A DNA stretch of 64,000 nucleotides, from contig NZ_JACLCP010000006.1 in NCBI RefSeq assembly GCF_014243395.1, positions 1 to 64,000 on the forward strand. Reading direction: 5' to 3'. The stretch is from Winogradskyella flava. GTDB lineage: Bacteria; Bacteroidota; Bacteroidia; Flavobacteriales; Flavobacteriaceae. A model generated the notes under the pieces. The model had not been told where the DNA came from. It saw nothing but the letters and a program-made list of their open reading frames with translations, and did not search any database. Position numbers and translations under genes: made by a program. Below are positions 1 to 8,778 of this stretch, piece after piece (within the stretch, counting starts at the first letter, position 1; each line of letters opens with the position of its first letter).

Positions 1-1140
1 ACCTTTAATAACTCCTCTAGAAATTACAATCTTCTGAATTTCTGAGGTACCTTCATAAATCTGGGTAATTTTTGCATCACGCATTAAACGCTCAACGTGG
101 TATTCTTTTACAAAACCATTGCCACCATGAATTTGCACGGCTTCTACAGTTTGTTCCATAGCAACTTTACTAGCATATAGTTTCGCCATAGCACTGGCCA
201 TATCATAATTATTGCCTTGATCCTTATCCCAAGCGGCTTTCATCACTAACATTCTGGCAGCTTCTATTTCTGTATACATATCCGCTAGCTTAAATGCAAT
301 AGCCTGATGATTACAAATTTCTGTGCCAAAAGCCTTACGCTCTTTAGAATATTTTAAAGCCAGTTCGTAAGCGCCAGAAGCAATACCTAAGGCCTGCGAT
401 GCGATACCAATACGACCACCAGACAAAGTTTTCATAGCGAATTTAAAACCAAAGCCGTCCTCACCAATTCTATTTTCTTTCGGTACTTTTACGTCGTTAA
501 ATTGAAGTGTGTGTGTATCACTTCCTCTGATTCCTAACTTATCTTCTTTTGGTCCAACATCAAAGCCAGGCATTCCTTTTTCTACTATAAAAGCATTAAT
601 TCCCTTATGTCCTTTTTCCCTATCCGTTTGTGCAATGACCAAATACACGTCTGAACGCCCACCGTTGGTTATCCAGTTTTTTGTGCCATTAATTACATAA
701 TGGTCACCCTTGTCAATAGCCGTGGTTTTTTGAGAGGTTGCGTCACTACCAGCTTCCGGTTCGCTTAAACAAAATGCGCCTATTTGCTCACCTGTTGCTA
801 GTTTGGTTAGGTATTTTTGTTTTTGTTCTTCCGTACCGTAAGCTTCTAGTCCATAACAAACTAGCGAATTGTTTACAGAAACCATAACAGATGCAGAAGC
901 GTCTATTTTAGACAATTCTTCCATTATCAAAACGTAAGAAATAGTATCCATACCACTCCCTCCATATTTTGGGTCGACCATAATTCCCATAAAACCTAAG
1001 TCACCCATCTTACGTACTAATTCATCTGGAAAGGTTTGCGCATTGTCGCGTTGTATGACGCCTGGCAATAATTCGGTTTGTGCAAAATCCCTTGCTGCAT
1101 CACGAATCATTATATGTTCTTCTGTTAGGCTAAAATCCAT
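1..1140 (-). CDS. Acyl-CoA dehydrogenase (3' end cut by window edge)
   Basis: Flavin-dependent alpha,beta-dehydrogenation of acyl-CoA thioesters in fatty-acid or branched-chain amino-acid breakdown; cytoplasmic. Reading the minus strand from an ATG at 1140 gives an uninterrupted frame to base 1 (380 codons, no stop yet). It begins MDFSLTEEHIMIRDAARDFA and reaches YEGTSEIQKIVISRGVIKG, the typical N-terminal helix and C-terminal signature of the family. Members are usually about 380 residues, so only a few codons are missing. It is divergent from the AnmK gene, with a good TAnnTTTG promoter in the gap. The substrate chain length cannot be told from sequence. Confidence 0.93.
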   Translation of the reverse strand, partial: MDFSLTEEHIMIRDAARDFAQTELLPGVIQRDNAQTFPDELVRKMGDLGFMGIMVDPKYGGSGMDTISYVLIMEELSKIDASASVMVSVNNSLVCYGLEAYGTEEQKQKYLTKLATGEQIGAFCLSEPEAGSDATSQKTTAIDKGDHYVINGTKNWITNGGRSDVYLVIAQTDREKGHKGINAFIVEKGMPGFDVGPKEDKLGIRGSDTHTLQFNDVKVPKENRIGEDGFGFKFAMKTLSGGRIGIASQALGIASGAYELALKYSKERKAFGTEICNHQAIAFKLADMYTEIEAARMLVMKAAWDKDQGNNYDMASAMAKLYASKVAMEQTVEAVQIHGGNGFVKEYHVERLMRDAKITQIYEGTSEIQKIVISRGVIKG

Positions 1141-1177
1141 AAAGCAATTTGATTATTGATTTGTTAAAAAATTCATG

Positions 1178-1208
1178 CAAAGATAACTCTTTCTTGCGGT
1201 ATTTTCAA
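1178..1208 (-). promoter_or_regulatory. Promoter of the acyl-CoA dehydrogenase gene
   Basis: On the minus strand TTG (1206-1208) is followed after 20 bases by TATCTTTG (1178-1185). This fits the Bacteroidota -33 TTG / -7 TAnnTTTG pattern and would give a leader of about 30 bases before the ATG at 1140. Confidence 0.6.
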
Positions 1209-1226
1209 TAAGGAATAGTATTTTTA
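1194..1226 (+). promoter_or_regulatory. Promoter of anmK, close to the start codon
   Basis: TTG (1194-1196), a 22-base spacer and TATTTTTA (1219-1226, seven of eight matches to TAnnTTTG). The box ends five bases before the ATG at 1232, so the transcript is probably leaderless or nearly so. Confidence 0.5.
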
Positions 1227-1231
1227 CTAAT

Positions 1232-2299
1232 ATGATAAAGTGCGAATATAAAGTAGTTGCGGTAATGTCTGGTACGTCCTTAGACGGCATTGACCTCATT
1301 TACGCAAGCTACCTATATGATAATCAATTGAACTTTAAAATTCACCTTTCAGAAACTGTAAAATATCCTGAAAATTGGAAATTGACTTTAAGTCAACTAA
1401 CGAATAACTCAATAGAAGAGTTATCAGGAATAGATAACGACTATTCTGAGTATTTGGCATCGGTAGTTTTAAATTTTATTAATCAAAATAAACTCAAAGA
1501 CATAGATTTTGTAGCTTCACATGGACATACTGCATTGCATCAACCTGAAAATGATTTGACCTTTCAAATAGGGAATCAACAGATTTTTGCCGATATGTTA
1601 AAACTAAAAGTTATTTGTGATTTTAGAGTTCAAGACGTTGCTTATGGCGGTCAAGGTGCTCCTCTAGTTCCAATTGGCGATAGATTATTGTTTCGCGAAT
1701 ATGACTTTTGTTTAAACTTAGGTGGCTTTGCGAATGTTTCGTTTGAAAGTCATGAAGAAAGAGTTGCCTTTGATATTTGTCCTGTTAATATTGTTTTGAA
1801 TCATTATGTTTCGAAATTAAATTTGGAATACGATGATAAAGGATATTTTTCCTCAAAAGGGCATATTTATTCCAGCTTATTACAAGGATTAAATACTATT
1901 GAATTCTATATCCAAGAACCACCTAAATCATTGGGTTTGGAATGGGTGCAGGAGTACATCATTCCATTAATTGATTCTTGTGATCTTCAAACAGAAGATA
2001 TACTTAGAACTTTTGTGGAACATATTGCGATACAAATTTCGAGGGTCATAAATAAGAAAGGGAGAAATGTTTTGATAACAGGTGGAGGCGCATATAATAA
2101 CTTTCTTATAGGTAGGATATCTGAGCTCTCAAGATCCAAAGTTATTATTCCTAATAAAAGCATTATTGAATTTAAAGAGGCTCTGGTTTTTGGATTACTA
2201 GCAGTCTTAAGGGAAAGAAATGAGGTCAATTGCCTAAAAAGTGTTACTGGAGCTAAAAAAGATCATTCTTCAGGAAAAATTTTAATTCCAAAAATTTAA
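1232..2299 (+). CDS. anmK: Anhydro-N-acetylmuramic acid kinase
   Basis: Phosphorylates and opens 1,6-anhydro-MurNAc to MurNAc-6-phosphate in cytoplasmic recycling of peptidoglycan. The phosphate-binding motif MSGTSLDGID is at residues 12-21. ASHGHTALHQP, a glycine-rich LNLGGFANV segment and the late GGGAYN motif also match the AnmK family. At 355 residues it is close to the usual 360-370. The ATG at 1232 is supported by the promoter box just upstream. It stands alone, divergent from the acyl-CoA dehydrogenase, with about 70 bases before the next gene. Recognition is by motif, not by search. Confidence 0.95.
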   Translation: MIKCEYKVVAVMSGTSLDGIDLIYASYLYDNQLNFKIHLSETVKYPENWKLTLSQLTNNSIEELSGIDNDYSEYLASVVLNFINQNKLKDIDFVASHGHTALHQPENDLTFQIGNQQIFADMLKLKVICDFRVQDVAYGGQGAPLVPIGDRLLFREYDFCLNLGGFANVSFESHEERVAFDICPVNIVLNHYVSKLNLEYDDKGYFSSKGHIYSSLLQGLNTIEFYIQEPPKSLGLEWVQEYIIPLIDSCDLQTEDILRTFVEHIAIQISRVINKKGRNVLITGGGAYNNFLIGRISELSRSKVIIPNKSIIEFKEALVFGLLAVLRERNEVNCLKSVTGAKKDHSSGKILIPKI

Positions 2300-2337
2300 A
2301 ATTAATCTTTAATTCACTTTTAGGCTTTAGAGTTTTT

Positions 2338-2345
2338 TATATTTG
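2338..2345 (+). promoter_or_regulatory. Candidate -7 box for the dehydrogenase/NhaD genes
   Basis: TATATTTG is a full match to TAnnTTTG, 23 bases before the TTG start at 2369. No clear TTTG lies at the -33 position. Confidence 0.45.
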
Positions 2346-2368
2346 TTATAACTAACTAATTTATAGAA

Positions 2369-3598
2369 TTGATTAAGGAATTACTTCAGAAGTACGAAAA
2401 TAAATCACCAGAAATAGTCTTTCACTGGAACGATCCTGAAACCGATGCGGAAGGATGGACTGTCATTAACTCTTTAAGAGGGGGAGCAGCTGGTGGAGGC
2501 ACAAGAATGCGAAAAGGTCTGGATAAGAATGAAGTCTTATCGTTGGCAAAAACCATGGAGGTAAAATTCACTGTTTCTGGACCATCCATAGGAGGTGCTA
2601 AATCAGGTATTAACTTCGATCCACAAGATCCAAGAAAAAAAGGTGTCTTGGAGCGATGGTATGCAGCCGTTTCGCCATTACTTAAAAGCTATTACGGAAC
2701 CGGAGGCGATTTAAATGTGGATGAGATTCATGAAGTTATTCCCATTACCGAAGAAAGTGGTGTGTGGCATCCTCAAGAAGGTGTTTTTGAGGGGCATTTT
2801 AAACCAACTCAAGCCGATAAAATAAACCGAATTGGTCAATTACGACAAGGGGTTATAAAGGTCATTGAGAATCCTAATTATTCTCCAGATGTATCCAAGA
2901 AATATACTGTAGCTGATATGATTACAGGTTATGGTGTTGCAGTTGCAGCAAAACACTTTTATGATATAAATGGTGATTCTATCAAAGGGAAACGAGTGGT
3001 TGTTCAAGGTTTTGGAAATGTAGGTGCAGCAGCAGCTTTCTATTTTGCTCAAATGGGGGCGAGAATTGTAGGAATAATTGATAGAGTTGGCGGCTTGATA
3101 AACCCGGAAGGATTTTCATTTAAAGAAATCACGGATTTATACTTAAAGAAAAACGGAAATACTTTGATTTCAGACGATATTATTCCATTTGATGAAATCA
3201 ATGAGAAAATATGGTCGCTTCAAACTGAAGTTTTCGCACCATGCGCAGCATCGAGGCTAATTACCCAAGATCAAATAGATCAAATGATAGAAACAGGTCT
3301 TGAAGTTATTAGTTGTGGTGCTAATGTTCCTTTTGCGGATAAAGAAATATTCTTTGGATCCATAATGGAGCATACCGACCAAAAAGTAAGTTTAATACCA
3401 GATTTTATTTCAAATTGTGGTATGGCAAGAGTTTTTGCTTATTTTATGGAACGTAAAGTACTAATGACAGATGAAGCCATTTTTAAAGATACTTCAAGAG
3501 TTATTCGAAGAGCATTAAAAGAGGTACATAAAAATAATCCAACAAAAATTGGTGTTAGTGAAGCCGCATTTGAGATTGCACTAAGACAATTAATATAA
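2369..3598 (+). CDS. Glu/Leu/Phe/Val-family amino acid dehydrogenase
   Basis: NAD(P)-dependent oxidative deamination of an L-amino acid to its 2-oxo acid; cytoplasmic. The N-terminal dimerisation/catalytic domain shows RGGAAGGGTRMRKG, the lysine region GPSIGGAKSGI and YGTGGDLNVDE with the catalytic aspartate. The Rossmann domain begins near VVVQGFGNVGAAAA (residues about 211-224). The start is TTG: the MIKELLQKYENKSPEIVF beginning fits the family and no in-frame ATG lies nearby upstream. Length is 409 residues. NhaD follows after 12 bases, so the two are probably cotranscribed. Whether the substrate is glutamate, leucine or another amino acid cannot be decided here. Confidence 0.9.
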   Translation: MIKELLQKYENKSPEIVFHWNDPETDAEGWTVINSLRGGAAGGGTRMRKGLDKNEVLSLAKTMEVKFTVSGPSIGGAKSGINFDPQDPRKKGVLERWYAAVSPLLKSYYGTGGDLNVDEIHEVIPITEESGVWHPQEGVFEGHFKPTQADKINRIGQLRQGVIKVIENPNYSPDVSKKYTVADMITGYGVAVAAKHFYDINGDSIKGKRVVVQGFGNVGAAAAFYFAQMGARIVGIIDRVGGLINPEGFSFKEITDLYLKKNGNTLISDDIIPFDEINEKIWSLQTEVFAPCAASRLITQDQIDQMIETGLEVISCGANVPFADKEIFFGSIMEHTDQKVSLIPDFISNCGMARVFAYFMERKVLMTDEAIFKDTSRVIRRALKEVHKNNPTKIGVSEAAFEIALRQLI

Positions 3599-3610
3599 AT
3601 ATCCTTTACT

Positions 3611-5002
3611 ATGGAAACCGTAATAATTCTCGTATTCGTATTTGGCTACTTAGCCATTACATTAGAACATAATATTAAAATCGATAAGCTAATTCCTGCT
3701 TTGGTAATGATGGCCATAAGTTGGGCATTGATTTCCTTAGGCATTGATGACTTTTCGCAATGGTTCGATTCGGCCAAGCATAGTTTAATGGAGAATTTTG
3801 GTGGATTAGGTCATGAGGAAAAGATGCACCTGATGGAAGAAACACTGTTACACCATTTAGGAAAGACAGCAGAAATACTAGTATTCCTTTTAGGAGCTAT
3901 GACTATTGTAGAAATCATAGACTATTTTGACGGCTTTTCTACTATTAAGTCAGCGGTAAACTTCAATAGTAGAAAGAAGTTATTATGGATGTTTTCAATC
4001 TTGGCATTTATCCTTTCGGCTATAATAGATAATCTTACGGCTACTATTGTTTTAATATCTATACTTCAAAAAATTGTTAAGGATAGAAGTGTTAGAATTT
4101 GGTACGCAGGTTTAATAATCATTGCAGCCAATGCAGGTGGTGCTTGGTCTCCGATTGGCGATGTAACGACTACTATGCTCTGGATAGGTGATAAGGTTTC
4201 CACTGGAAAATTGTTCATCTATCTTTTTATACCGTCCTTGCTGTGTATGATAGTACCTACATTTATCGCTTCGCTATTACAACCCTTTAAAGGGACTCTA
4301 GAACTGCAAGAAGCAGATGATAAGCCAAAAAATAAATTTAGTTCTACAATGCTGTTTTTAGGATTAGGAGCAATTGTGTTCGTTCCTATATTTAAAGTTA
4401 TTACGCACCTACCACCTTATGTTGGTATGATGCTGTCTTTAGGCGTTGTTGCAATTTTTGCAGAGATTTACAGTAATTCGAAGTTTGCGATTTCTGCGGC
4501 ACATGCGGAAGAACACGATGCGCATGCAAGTCATAGTCCTGTGCATTACTCGCTTTCTAAAATTGAATTACCTAGCATTTTGTTTTTCTTAGGAATTTTA
4601 ATGGCTGTAGCTGCTTTGGAGTCCTTAGGTATACTTTTCGGATTTGCAGATAGCTTAAAGGAAAATATTGGACTTGTAGGTACTGAACCTGCTGGAACGA
4701 TTGTATCAGATTTAGTTGTGCTTTTGCTTGGTGTAGGCTCAGCGGTAATTGATAACGTGCCTCTGGTAGCCGCCAGTTTAGGGATGTTTTCAGAGCCTCT
4801 AGATAATCAATTATGGCATTTCATAGCGTACTCTGCTGGTACAGGTGGAAGTATGTTGATTATTGGCTCAGCTGCTGGTGTTGTTGCCATGGGAATGGAA
4901 AAAATTGATTTCTTCTGGTATCTTAAAAAGATATCATGGTTGGCATTGGTTGGGTTTATTGCAGGTGCGATTGCTTTTATGGCGACTAGAGCTATTTTCT
5001 AA
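3611..5002 (+). CDS. nhaD: NhaD-type sodium:proton antiporter
   Basis: Exchanges Na+ for H+ across the inner membrane, a role expected in marine bacteria. The 463-residue protein is almost all hydrophobic helices, with the conserved acidic segments IIDNLTATIV and AVIDNVPLVAASLGMF and the motif ANAGGAWSPIGDVTTTMLW, typical of the NhaD / ion-transporter superfamily. A His-rich hydrophilic loop (around residues 297-313, AHAEEHDAHASHSPVH) separates the two halves. It starts 12 bases after the dehydrogenase. A pH- or metal-sensing role for the His loop would be speculation. Confidence 0.92.
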   Translation: METVIILVFVFGYLAITLEHNIKIDKLIPALVMMAISWALISLGIDDFSQWFDSAKHSLMENFGGLGHEEKMHLMEETLLHHLGKTAEILVFLLGAMTIVEIIDYFDGFSTIKSAVNFNSRKKLLWMFSILAFILSAIIDNLTATIVLISILQKIVKDRSVRIWYAGLIIIAANAGGAWSPIGDVTTTMLWIGDKVSTGKLFIYLFIPSLLCMIVPTFIASLLQPFKGTLELQEADDKPKNKFSSTMLFLGLGAIVFVPIFKVITHLPPYVGMMLSLGVVAIFAEIYSNSKFAISAAHAEEHDAHASHSPVHYSLSKIELPSILFFLGILMAVAALESLGILFGFADSLKENIGLVGTEPAGTIVSDLVVLLLGVGSAVIDNVPLVAASLGMFSEPLDNQLWHFIAYSAGTGGSMLIIGSAAGVVAMGMEKIDFFWYLKKISWLALVGFIAGAIAFMATRAIF

Positions 5003-5065
5003 CATACTTAAGTGAAAAACTTAACGTTATAACATACAGAAACTTTTAAACTTAAAACTTATTAT

Positions 5066-5761
5066 ATGATATTACTAAGTAATATTCAAGATGAAGCGGA
5101 GATTCTAACCGATGGTGAATCCGTAGAAAAAACATTATCAATCATTGAATTAATCACGAGTGGTGGTACTTCGGGTATGGTCATCATTCTGATTTTATTC
5201 TTGTTGCTAATAGTAGCAACATATATTTATTTTGAACGAATTTTTGCTATTAAAGCGGCCTCAAAGGAGGATTCTAATTTTATGAATCAGATCAAAGATC
5301 ACGTAAGTAATGGTAAAATAGATTCGGCCCAAATGTTATGTGCACAACAAAATTCTCCAGTTTCGAGATTAATTGCGAAAGGTATTACAAGAATTGGAAA
5401 GCCTCTTGAAGATATCAATACAGCTATTGAAAATGCAGGGCGTTTGGAAATTTATAGTTTAGAGAAAAATGTAAGTGTACTAGCTACAATATCTGGTGTC
5501 GCCCCAATGATTGGGTTCTTAGGGACTGTTGTAGGTATGATTCTCTCCATTTTTGAATTAGCAAACGCAGGAGGAACCATTCAAATGGATGTGTTAGCGA
5601 GTGGCTTATATACCGCAATGACCACGACGGTAGGTGGACTTATAGTAGGTATCATTGCTTATGTAGCGTATAATCATATTGTAGTAAAAACGAATAAGGT
5701 GGTTCACCAAATGGAAGCTAACTCTACTGAATTTTTAGATCACTTAAACGAACCTATCTAA
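5066..5761 (+). CDS. exbB: MotA/TolQ/ExbB proton channel family protein
   Basis: Inner-membrane proton channel subunit that powers a TonB- or TolA-like protein. It is 231 residues with a first membrane helix near residues 37-57 and a conserved helix pair (GVAPMIGFLGTVVGMILSIF and TTTVGGLIVGIIAYVAY) that forms the pore region in this family. It lies directly before ExbD (one base between stop and next ATG) and a TonB-like gene, giving a full energy-transduction set. Whether it serves TonB-dependent receptors or another machine is not visible. Confidence 0.92.
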   Translation: MILLSNIQDEAEILTDGESVEKTLSIIELITSGGTSGMVIILILFLLLIVATYIYFERIFAIKAASKEDSNFMNQIKDHVSNGKIDSAQMLCAQQNSPVSRLIAKGITRIGKPLEDINTAIENAGRLEIYSLEKNVSVLATISGVAPMIGFLGTVVGMILSIFELANAGGTIQMDVLASGLYTAMTTTVGGLIVGIIAYVAYNHIVVKTNKVVHQMEANSTEFLDHLNEPI

Positions 5762-5762
5762 T

Positions 5763-6155
5763 ATGAACATTAGAGGACGAAATAAGGTAACTCCGGAATT
5801 CAATATGGCATCAATGACTGATATTGTATTTTTGTTATTGATCTTTTTTATGATAGCATCCACATTAGTAACTACTAATGCCATTGATATCATTCTGCCA
5901 AAAGCAAGTGGCAAAACTGAGAATAAGAAATCAACGGCTGTAAGTATTAAAAAAGATTTAACGTATTACATAGATCAGAAGCGTGTTGGAGAAAGTGTAT
6001 TAGAGACCCAATTGGTATCTATTTTATCTCAACAAGAATCACCAACAATTGTTTTGAGAGCAGAAAAATCCGTGCCGGTAGAAAATGTTGTGAAGGTCAT
6101 GGATATTGCTAATAGAAATAAGTTTAAAGTGATATTGGCAGTAAAGCCGAATTAA
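5763..6155 (+). CDS. exbD: ExbD/TolR family biopolymer transport protein
   Basis: Partner of the ExbB-like channel. The 130-residue protein has a short cytoplasmic N-terminus and a single membrane helix with the conserved aspartate in MTDIVFLLLIFFMIAS (residues about 18-33) that carries protons. A small periplasmic domain ends at KVILAVKPN. The start follows the exbB stop by one base, indicating translational coupling. Confidence 0.93.
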   Translation: MNIRGRNKVTPEFNMASMTDIVFLLLIFFMIASTLVTTNAIDIILPKASGKTENKKSTAVSIKKDLTYYIDQKRVGESVLETQLVSILSQQESPTIVLRAEKSVPVENVVKVMDIANRNKFKVILAVKPN

Positions 6156-6199
6156 ACGGCATCATTTTTGAAACTACCAGACTATACAAGATTGACTAA

Positions 6200-7048
6200 A
6201 TGAAGTATTTAGAGACCAAACATGAACGTAATTCTGCAAGAATCACAGGCTTGATTGCCTTGATTTTATTCTTGTTGTTATTTTTTGTTGGGCCTCAATA
6301 TCTAGACCCACCAGAAGAATATGGTGTTGCAGTCAATTTTGGAACTACGGATTTTGGTAGTGGCAGCAAACCATTAGCACAGCCAAGGAAAGCTCTCGAA
6401 GAAAAGGTTGTGGAGGAATCACAACCAGAAACTTCCAAAGCTGAACCTACCCAAACTAATACTAAGGCAGAAGAGGTAATGACTGAGGAAAATGCTGAAG
6501 CCATTGCCATAAAAAAGCAAAAGGAAGCAGAGGCAAAAGCCAAGGCAGAGACTGAACGCATAGAACGTCAGAAGAGAGAAGCCGAAGAAAGAAAAAAACG
6601 GGAAGAGGAAGAAAAACGGAAAAAACTGGATAATCTTATAGGTGGCGTCAAAAATTCTAGCGGAAATGACGATGGTGGCGAAGGGCCTGATAGTCAAGCA
6701 GGAAATAAAGGGCAACTAGATGGAGATCCTTATGCACCAAGTTACTTTGGAGGTTCGGGACCTGGAAAAGGTGGAGTCGGCTATGGTTTAGGTGGTAGAG
6801 GACGACCATCAAAGCGCATTTACAAACAAGAATGTAACGAGTATGGGTTAGTGGTGGTGCGTATTGAAGTGAACAGACAAGGTAAAGTGGTTAAAGCAGA
6901 ACCAGGAATTAGAGGTACAACCAATACACATCCTTGTTTATTGGAACCGGCTAAGAAAATAGCTTTATCTCATAAGTGGCCTGCAAATCCAGAAGCACCT
7001 GCAAAACAGATAGGTTTTGTAAGTATTAATTTTGATGTTGGTCAATAA
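6200..7048 (+). CDS. TonB-like energy transducer
   Basis: Links the ExbB/ExbD motor to the outer membrane. The 282-residue protein has an N-terminal membrane helix (residues about 14-32) and a Lys/Glu/Ala-rich, coiled-coil-like periplasmic segment (about 70-145). A Gly-rich stretch (about 150-205) leads to a C-terminal domain with VVVRIEVNRQGKVVKAEPG, which resembles the TonB C-terminal fold. It ends three bases before folC, so the operon probably runs exbB-exbD-tonB-folC. TonB is favoured over TolA because of the C-terminal domain and absence of tolB/pal nearby. Confidence 0.85.
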   Translation: MKYLETKHERNSARITGLIALILFLLLFFVGPQYLDPPEEYGVAVNFGTTDFGSGSKPLAQPRKALEEKVVEESQPETSKAEPTQTNTKAEEVMTEENAEAIAIKKQKEAEAKAKAETERIERQKREAEERKKREEEEKRKKLDNLIGGVKNSSGNDDGGEGPDSQAGNKGQLDGDPYAPSYFGGSGPGKGGVGYGLGGRGRPSKRIYKQECNEYGLVVVRIEVNRQGKVVKAEPGIRGTTNTHPCLLEPAKKIALSHKWPANPEAPAKQIGFVSINFDVGQ

Positions 7049-7051
7049 TTT

Positions 7052-8269
7052 ATGAACTATAATGATACGGTCAATTGGATGTTTCAACAACTCCCAATGT
7101 ATCAAAACAAGGGCAGATCTGCCTTTAAAAAGGACTTATCTAATACTTTAAAACTTTCAAAACATTTAGGAGAACCCGAGAGGCGCTTTAAATCCATCCA
7201 TGTTGCTGGTACTAACGGTAAAGGTTCTACAAGCCATATGTTGGCATCAATACTTCAAGAAGCTGGTTATAAAGTTGGGTTATATACATCACCTCATTTA
7301 AAAGATTTTAGGGAACGCATTCGCATTAATGGTGAAGTTGTAAGCAAACAATTTGTTATTAGTTTTATAAAGCGAAATCAACTTTTTTTCGAAACCAATA
7401 AATTATCTTTTTTTGAAATGACGGTTGGAATGGCTTTCGATTATTTCGCAAAACGAAAGGTGGATATTGCTGTTATTGAAGTTGGACTGGGAGGGCGATT
7501 GGATTCGACGAACATCATTACTCCAGAATTATCAATAATTACGAACATAGGCTTTGACCATATGCAGTTTTTGGGTGATACTCTAGAAAAGATTGCCGGA
7601 GAAAAGTCAGGAATCATAAAAGAAAAAATCCCAGTTGTAGTAGGACAAACGCAAGCCGAAACACATCTTGTATTCAGGGAAAAAGCAAAATCAACATGTT
7701 CTACTATCTACTTTGCAGATCAACTAATAGATGAAGCTTTCAAGAGTGATTTAAAGGGAGTTTATCAAACCCACAATATAAAAACAGTTATACAGTCAGT
7801 AAAAGTTTTAAAGGATAGAGGATTCAAAATTTCTGATAGACAGTTGAAAAAAGGCTTGCTGAATGTTGTCACCAATACTGGTTTACAAGGACGATGGCAA
7901 ATATTGGGCAATAATCCAAAAGTAATTTGTGATACGGCTCATAATAAAGAGGGTTTGACTTCTGTGATACAACAGTTGTATTCTGAAGCTTTTGAAAATC
8001 TTCACATCGTTTTTGGAGTTGTTAATGATAAAGATTTAGATACAGTTATTCCTCTATTACCACAAAAAGCGAAATACTACTTTTGTAAACCAAACGTTCA
8101 GAGAGGTCTTGAAGCAAAACATCTACAGAAAAAGTTCTTGCAATATAATATAGAGGGTGAAGTTTATAATAGTGTAAAAGAGGCACTTGAAATTGCTAAG
8201 TCTGGAGCATCAGAACAGGACGTAATTTTTGTCGGAGGAAGTACTTTTGTAGTGGCTGAAATTATTTGA
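7052..8269 (+). CDS. folC: Folylpolyglutamate synthase / dihydrofolate synthase
   Basis: Adds glutamate to dihydropteroate and folates in the cytoplasm; a Mur-ligase superfamily enzyme. It shows the ATP-binding loop AGTNGKGSTSH (residues about 51-61), YTSPHLKDFRERIRING, EVGLGGRLDSTN and the carbamylated-lysine region GEKSGIIK, followed by the C-terminal domain (DTAHNKEG). The 405-residue length is normal. It starts three bases after the TonB-like gene and is followed by the valine tRNA promoter. Confidence 0.95.
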   Translation: MNYNDTVNWMFQQLPMYQNKGRSAFKKDLSNTLKLSKHLGEPERRFKSIHVAGTNGKGSTSHMLASILQEAGYKVGLYTSPHLKDFRERIRINGEVVSKQFVISFIKRNQLFFETNKLSFFEMTVGMAFDYFAKRKVDIAVIEVGLGGRLDSTNIITPELSIITNIGFDHMQFLGDTLEKIAGEKSGIIKEKIPVVVGQTQAETHLVFREKAKSTCSTIYFADQLIDEAFKSDLKGVYQTHNIKTVIQSVKVLKDRGFKISDRQLKKGLLNVVTNTGLQGRWQILGNNPKVICDTAHNKEGLTSVIQQLYSEAFENLHIVFGVVNDKDLDTVIPLLPQKAKYYFCKPNVQRGLEAKHLQKKFLQYNIEGEVYNSVKEALEIAKSGASEQDVIFVGGSTFVVAEII

Positions 8270-8286
8270 TTTTTTTATAAAAAACC

Positions 8287-8317
8287 TTTTGAGATTTTAA
8301 AAACTAGTCTATATTTG
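8287..8317 (+). promoter_or_regulatory. Promoter of tRNA-Val(TAC)
   Basis: TTTTG (8287-8291), an 18-base spacer and TATATTTG (8310-8317). This is the cleanest Bacteroidota-type promoter in the window; the mature tRNA starts 16 bases after the box. Confidence 0.75.
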
Positions 8318-8332
8318 CAGTCCTAATAATTA

Positions 8333-8407
8333 GGGCGCGTAGCTCAGTTGGTTCAGAGCACTTGGTTTACACCCAAGGGGTCAGGGGTTCGAATCCCTTC
8401 GCGCCCA
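8333..8407 (+). tRNA. tRNA-Val, anticodon TAC
   Basis: The 75-base cloverleaf has a seven-pair acceptor stem (GGGCGCG with CGCGCCC), an anticodon stem CTTGG/CCAAG around loop TTTACAC (anticodon TAC), and GGTTCGAATCC in the T arm. CCA is not encoded; the bases after the discriminator are CAT. Confidence 0.95.
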
Positions 8408-8420
8408 CATCCAAACACAG

Positions 8421-8455
8421 TTCCGATTTGTTTTTTCAAATCGGAATTTTTGTTT
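8421..8455 (+). terminator. Intrinsic terminator after tRNA-Val(TAC)
   Basis: A perfect ten-pair stem TTCCGATTTG/CAAATCGGAA with a T6 loop, followed by a T-rich tail. Confidence 0.88.
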
Positions 8456-8507
8456 TAAAAGTGGTTTTGTCTGGGGAAGTTTAATCTCTTTTTTGTAAAA
8501 GAAATTG

Positions 8508-8515
8508 TATTTTTG
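8508..8515 (+). promoter_or_regulatory. -7 box of tRNA-Val(GAC)
   Basis: TATTTTTG matches TAnnTTTG, nine bases before the mature tRNA. TTTTG at 8491-8495 lies 12 bases upstream, short for a -33 element, so the upstream half is uncertain. Confidence 0.6.
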
Positions 8516-8524
8516 AAACACAAC

Positions 8525-8599
8525 GGGTCATTAACTCAGTTGGTTTAGAGTGTTACCTTGACAGGGTAGAAGTCACTGGTTCGAATCCAGTATGACCCA
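8525..8599 (+). tRNA. tRNA-Val, anticodon GAC
   Basis: The acceptor stem GGGTCAT/ATGACCC, anticodon loop TTGACAG (anticodon GAC) and T arm GGTTCGAATCC form a standard cloverleaf of 75 bases. CCA is not encoded. GTC would be Asp; the loop register (two T before the triplet) gives GAC, valine. Confidence 0.92.
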
Positions 8600-8612
8600 C
8601 ATTAATCAGAAA

Positions 8613-8640
8613 GTTCGAACATTAGTTCGGATTTTTTGTT
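8613..8640 (+). terminator. Intrinsic terminator after tRNA-Val(GAC)
   Basis: A seven-pair stem TTCGAAC/GTTCGGA (one T-G pair) around the loop ATTA, followed by T6. Confidence 0.75.
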
Positions 8641-8778
8641 TTAGGAATATGTCAAATTTCAGCTTTACAGGATTTTCCTAAAACAAAATATTAAAATCTT
8701 ACAATGAGTTTTGGGTTTTTTATTTGCAGAAGAGGGTTTAGTTTGAATCAACATTAGCTCATTCAAGACACTTTAGAT

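Noticed and set aside
509-700. 63-codon open frame on the plus strand at the start of the window
   Set aside because: Antisense to the acyl-CoA dehydrogenase, whose frame is continuous through this region.
8525-8599. Reading the second tRNA as tRNA-Asp
   Set aside because: The seven-base loop TTGACAG places GAC, not GTC, at the anticodon.
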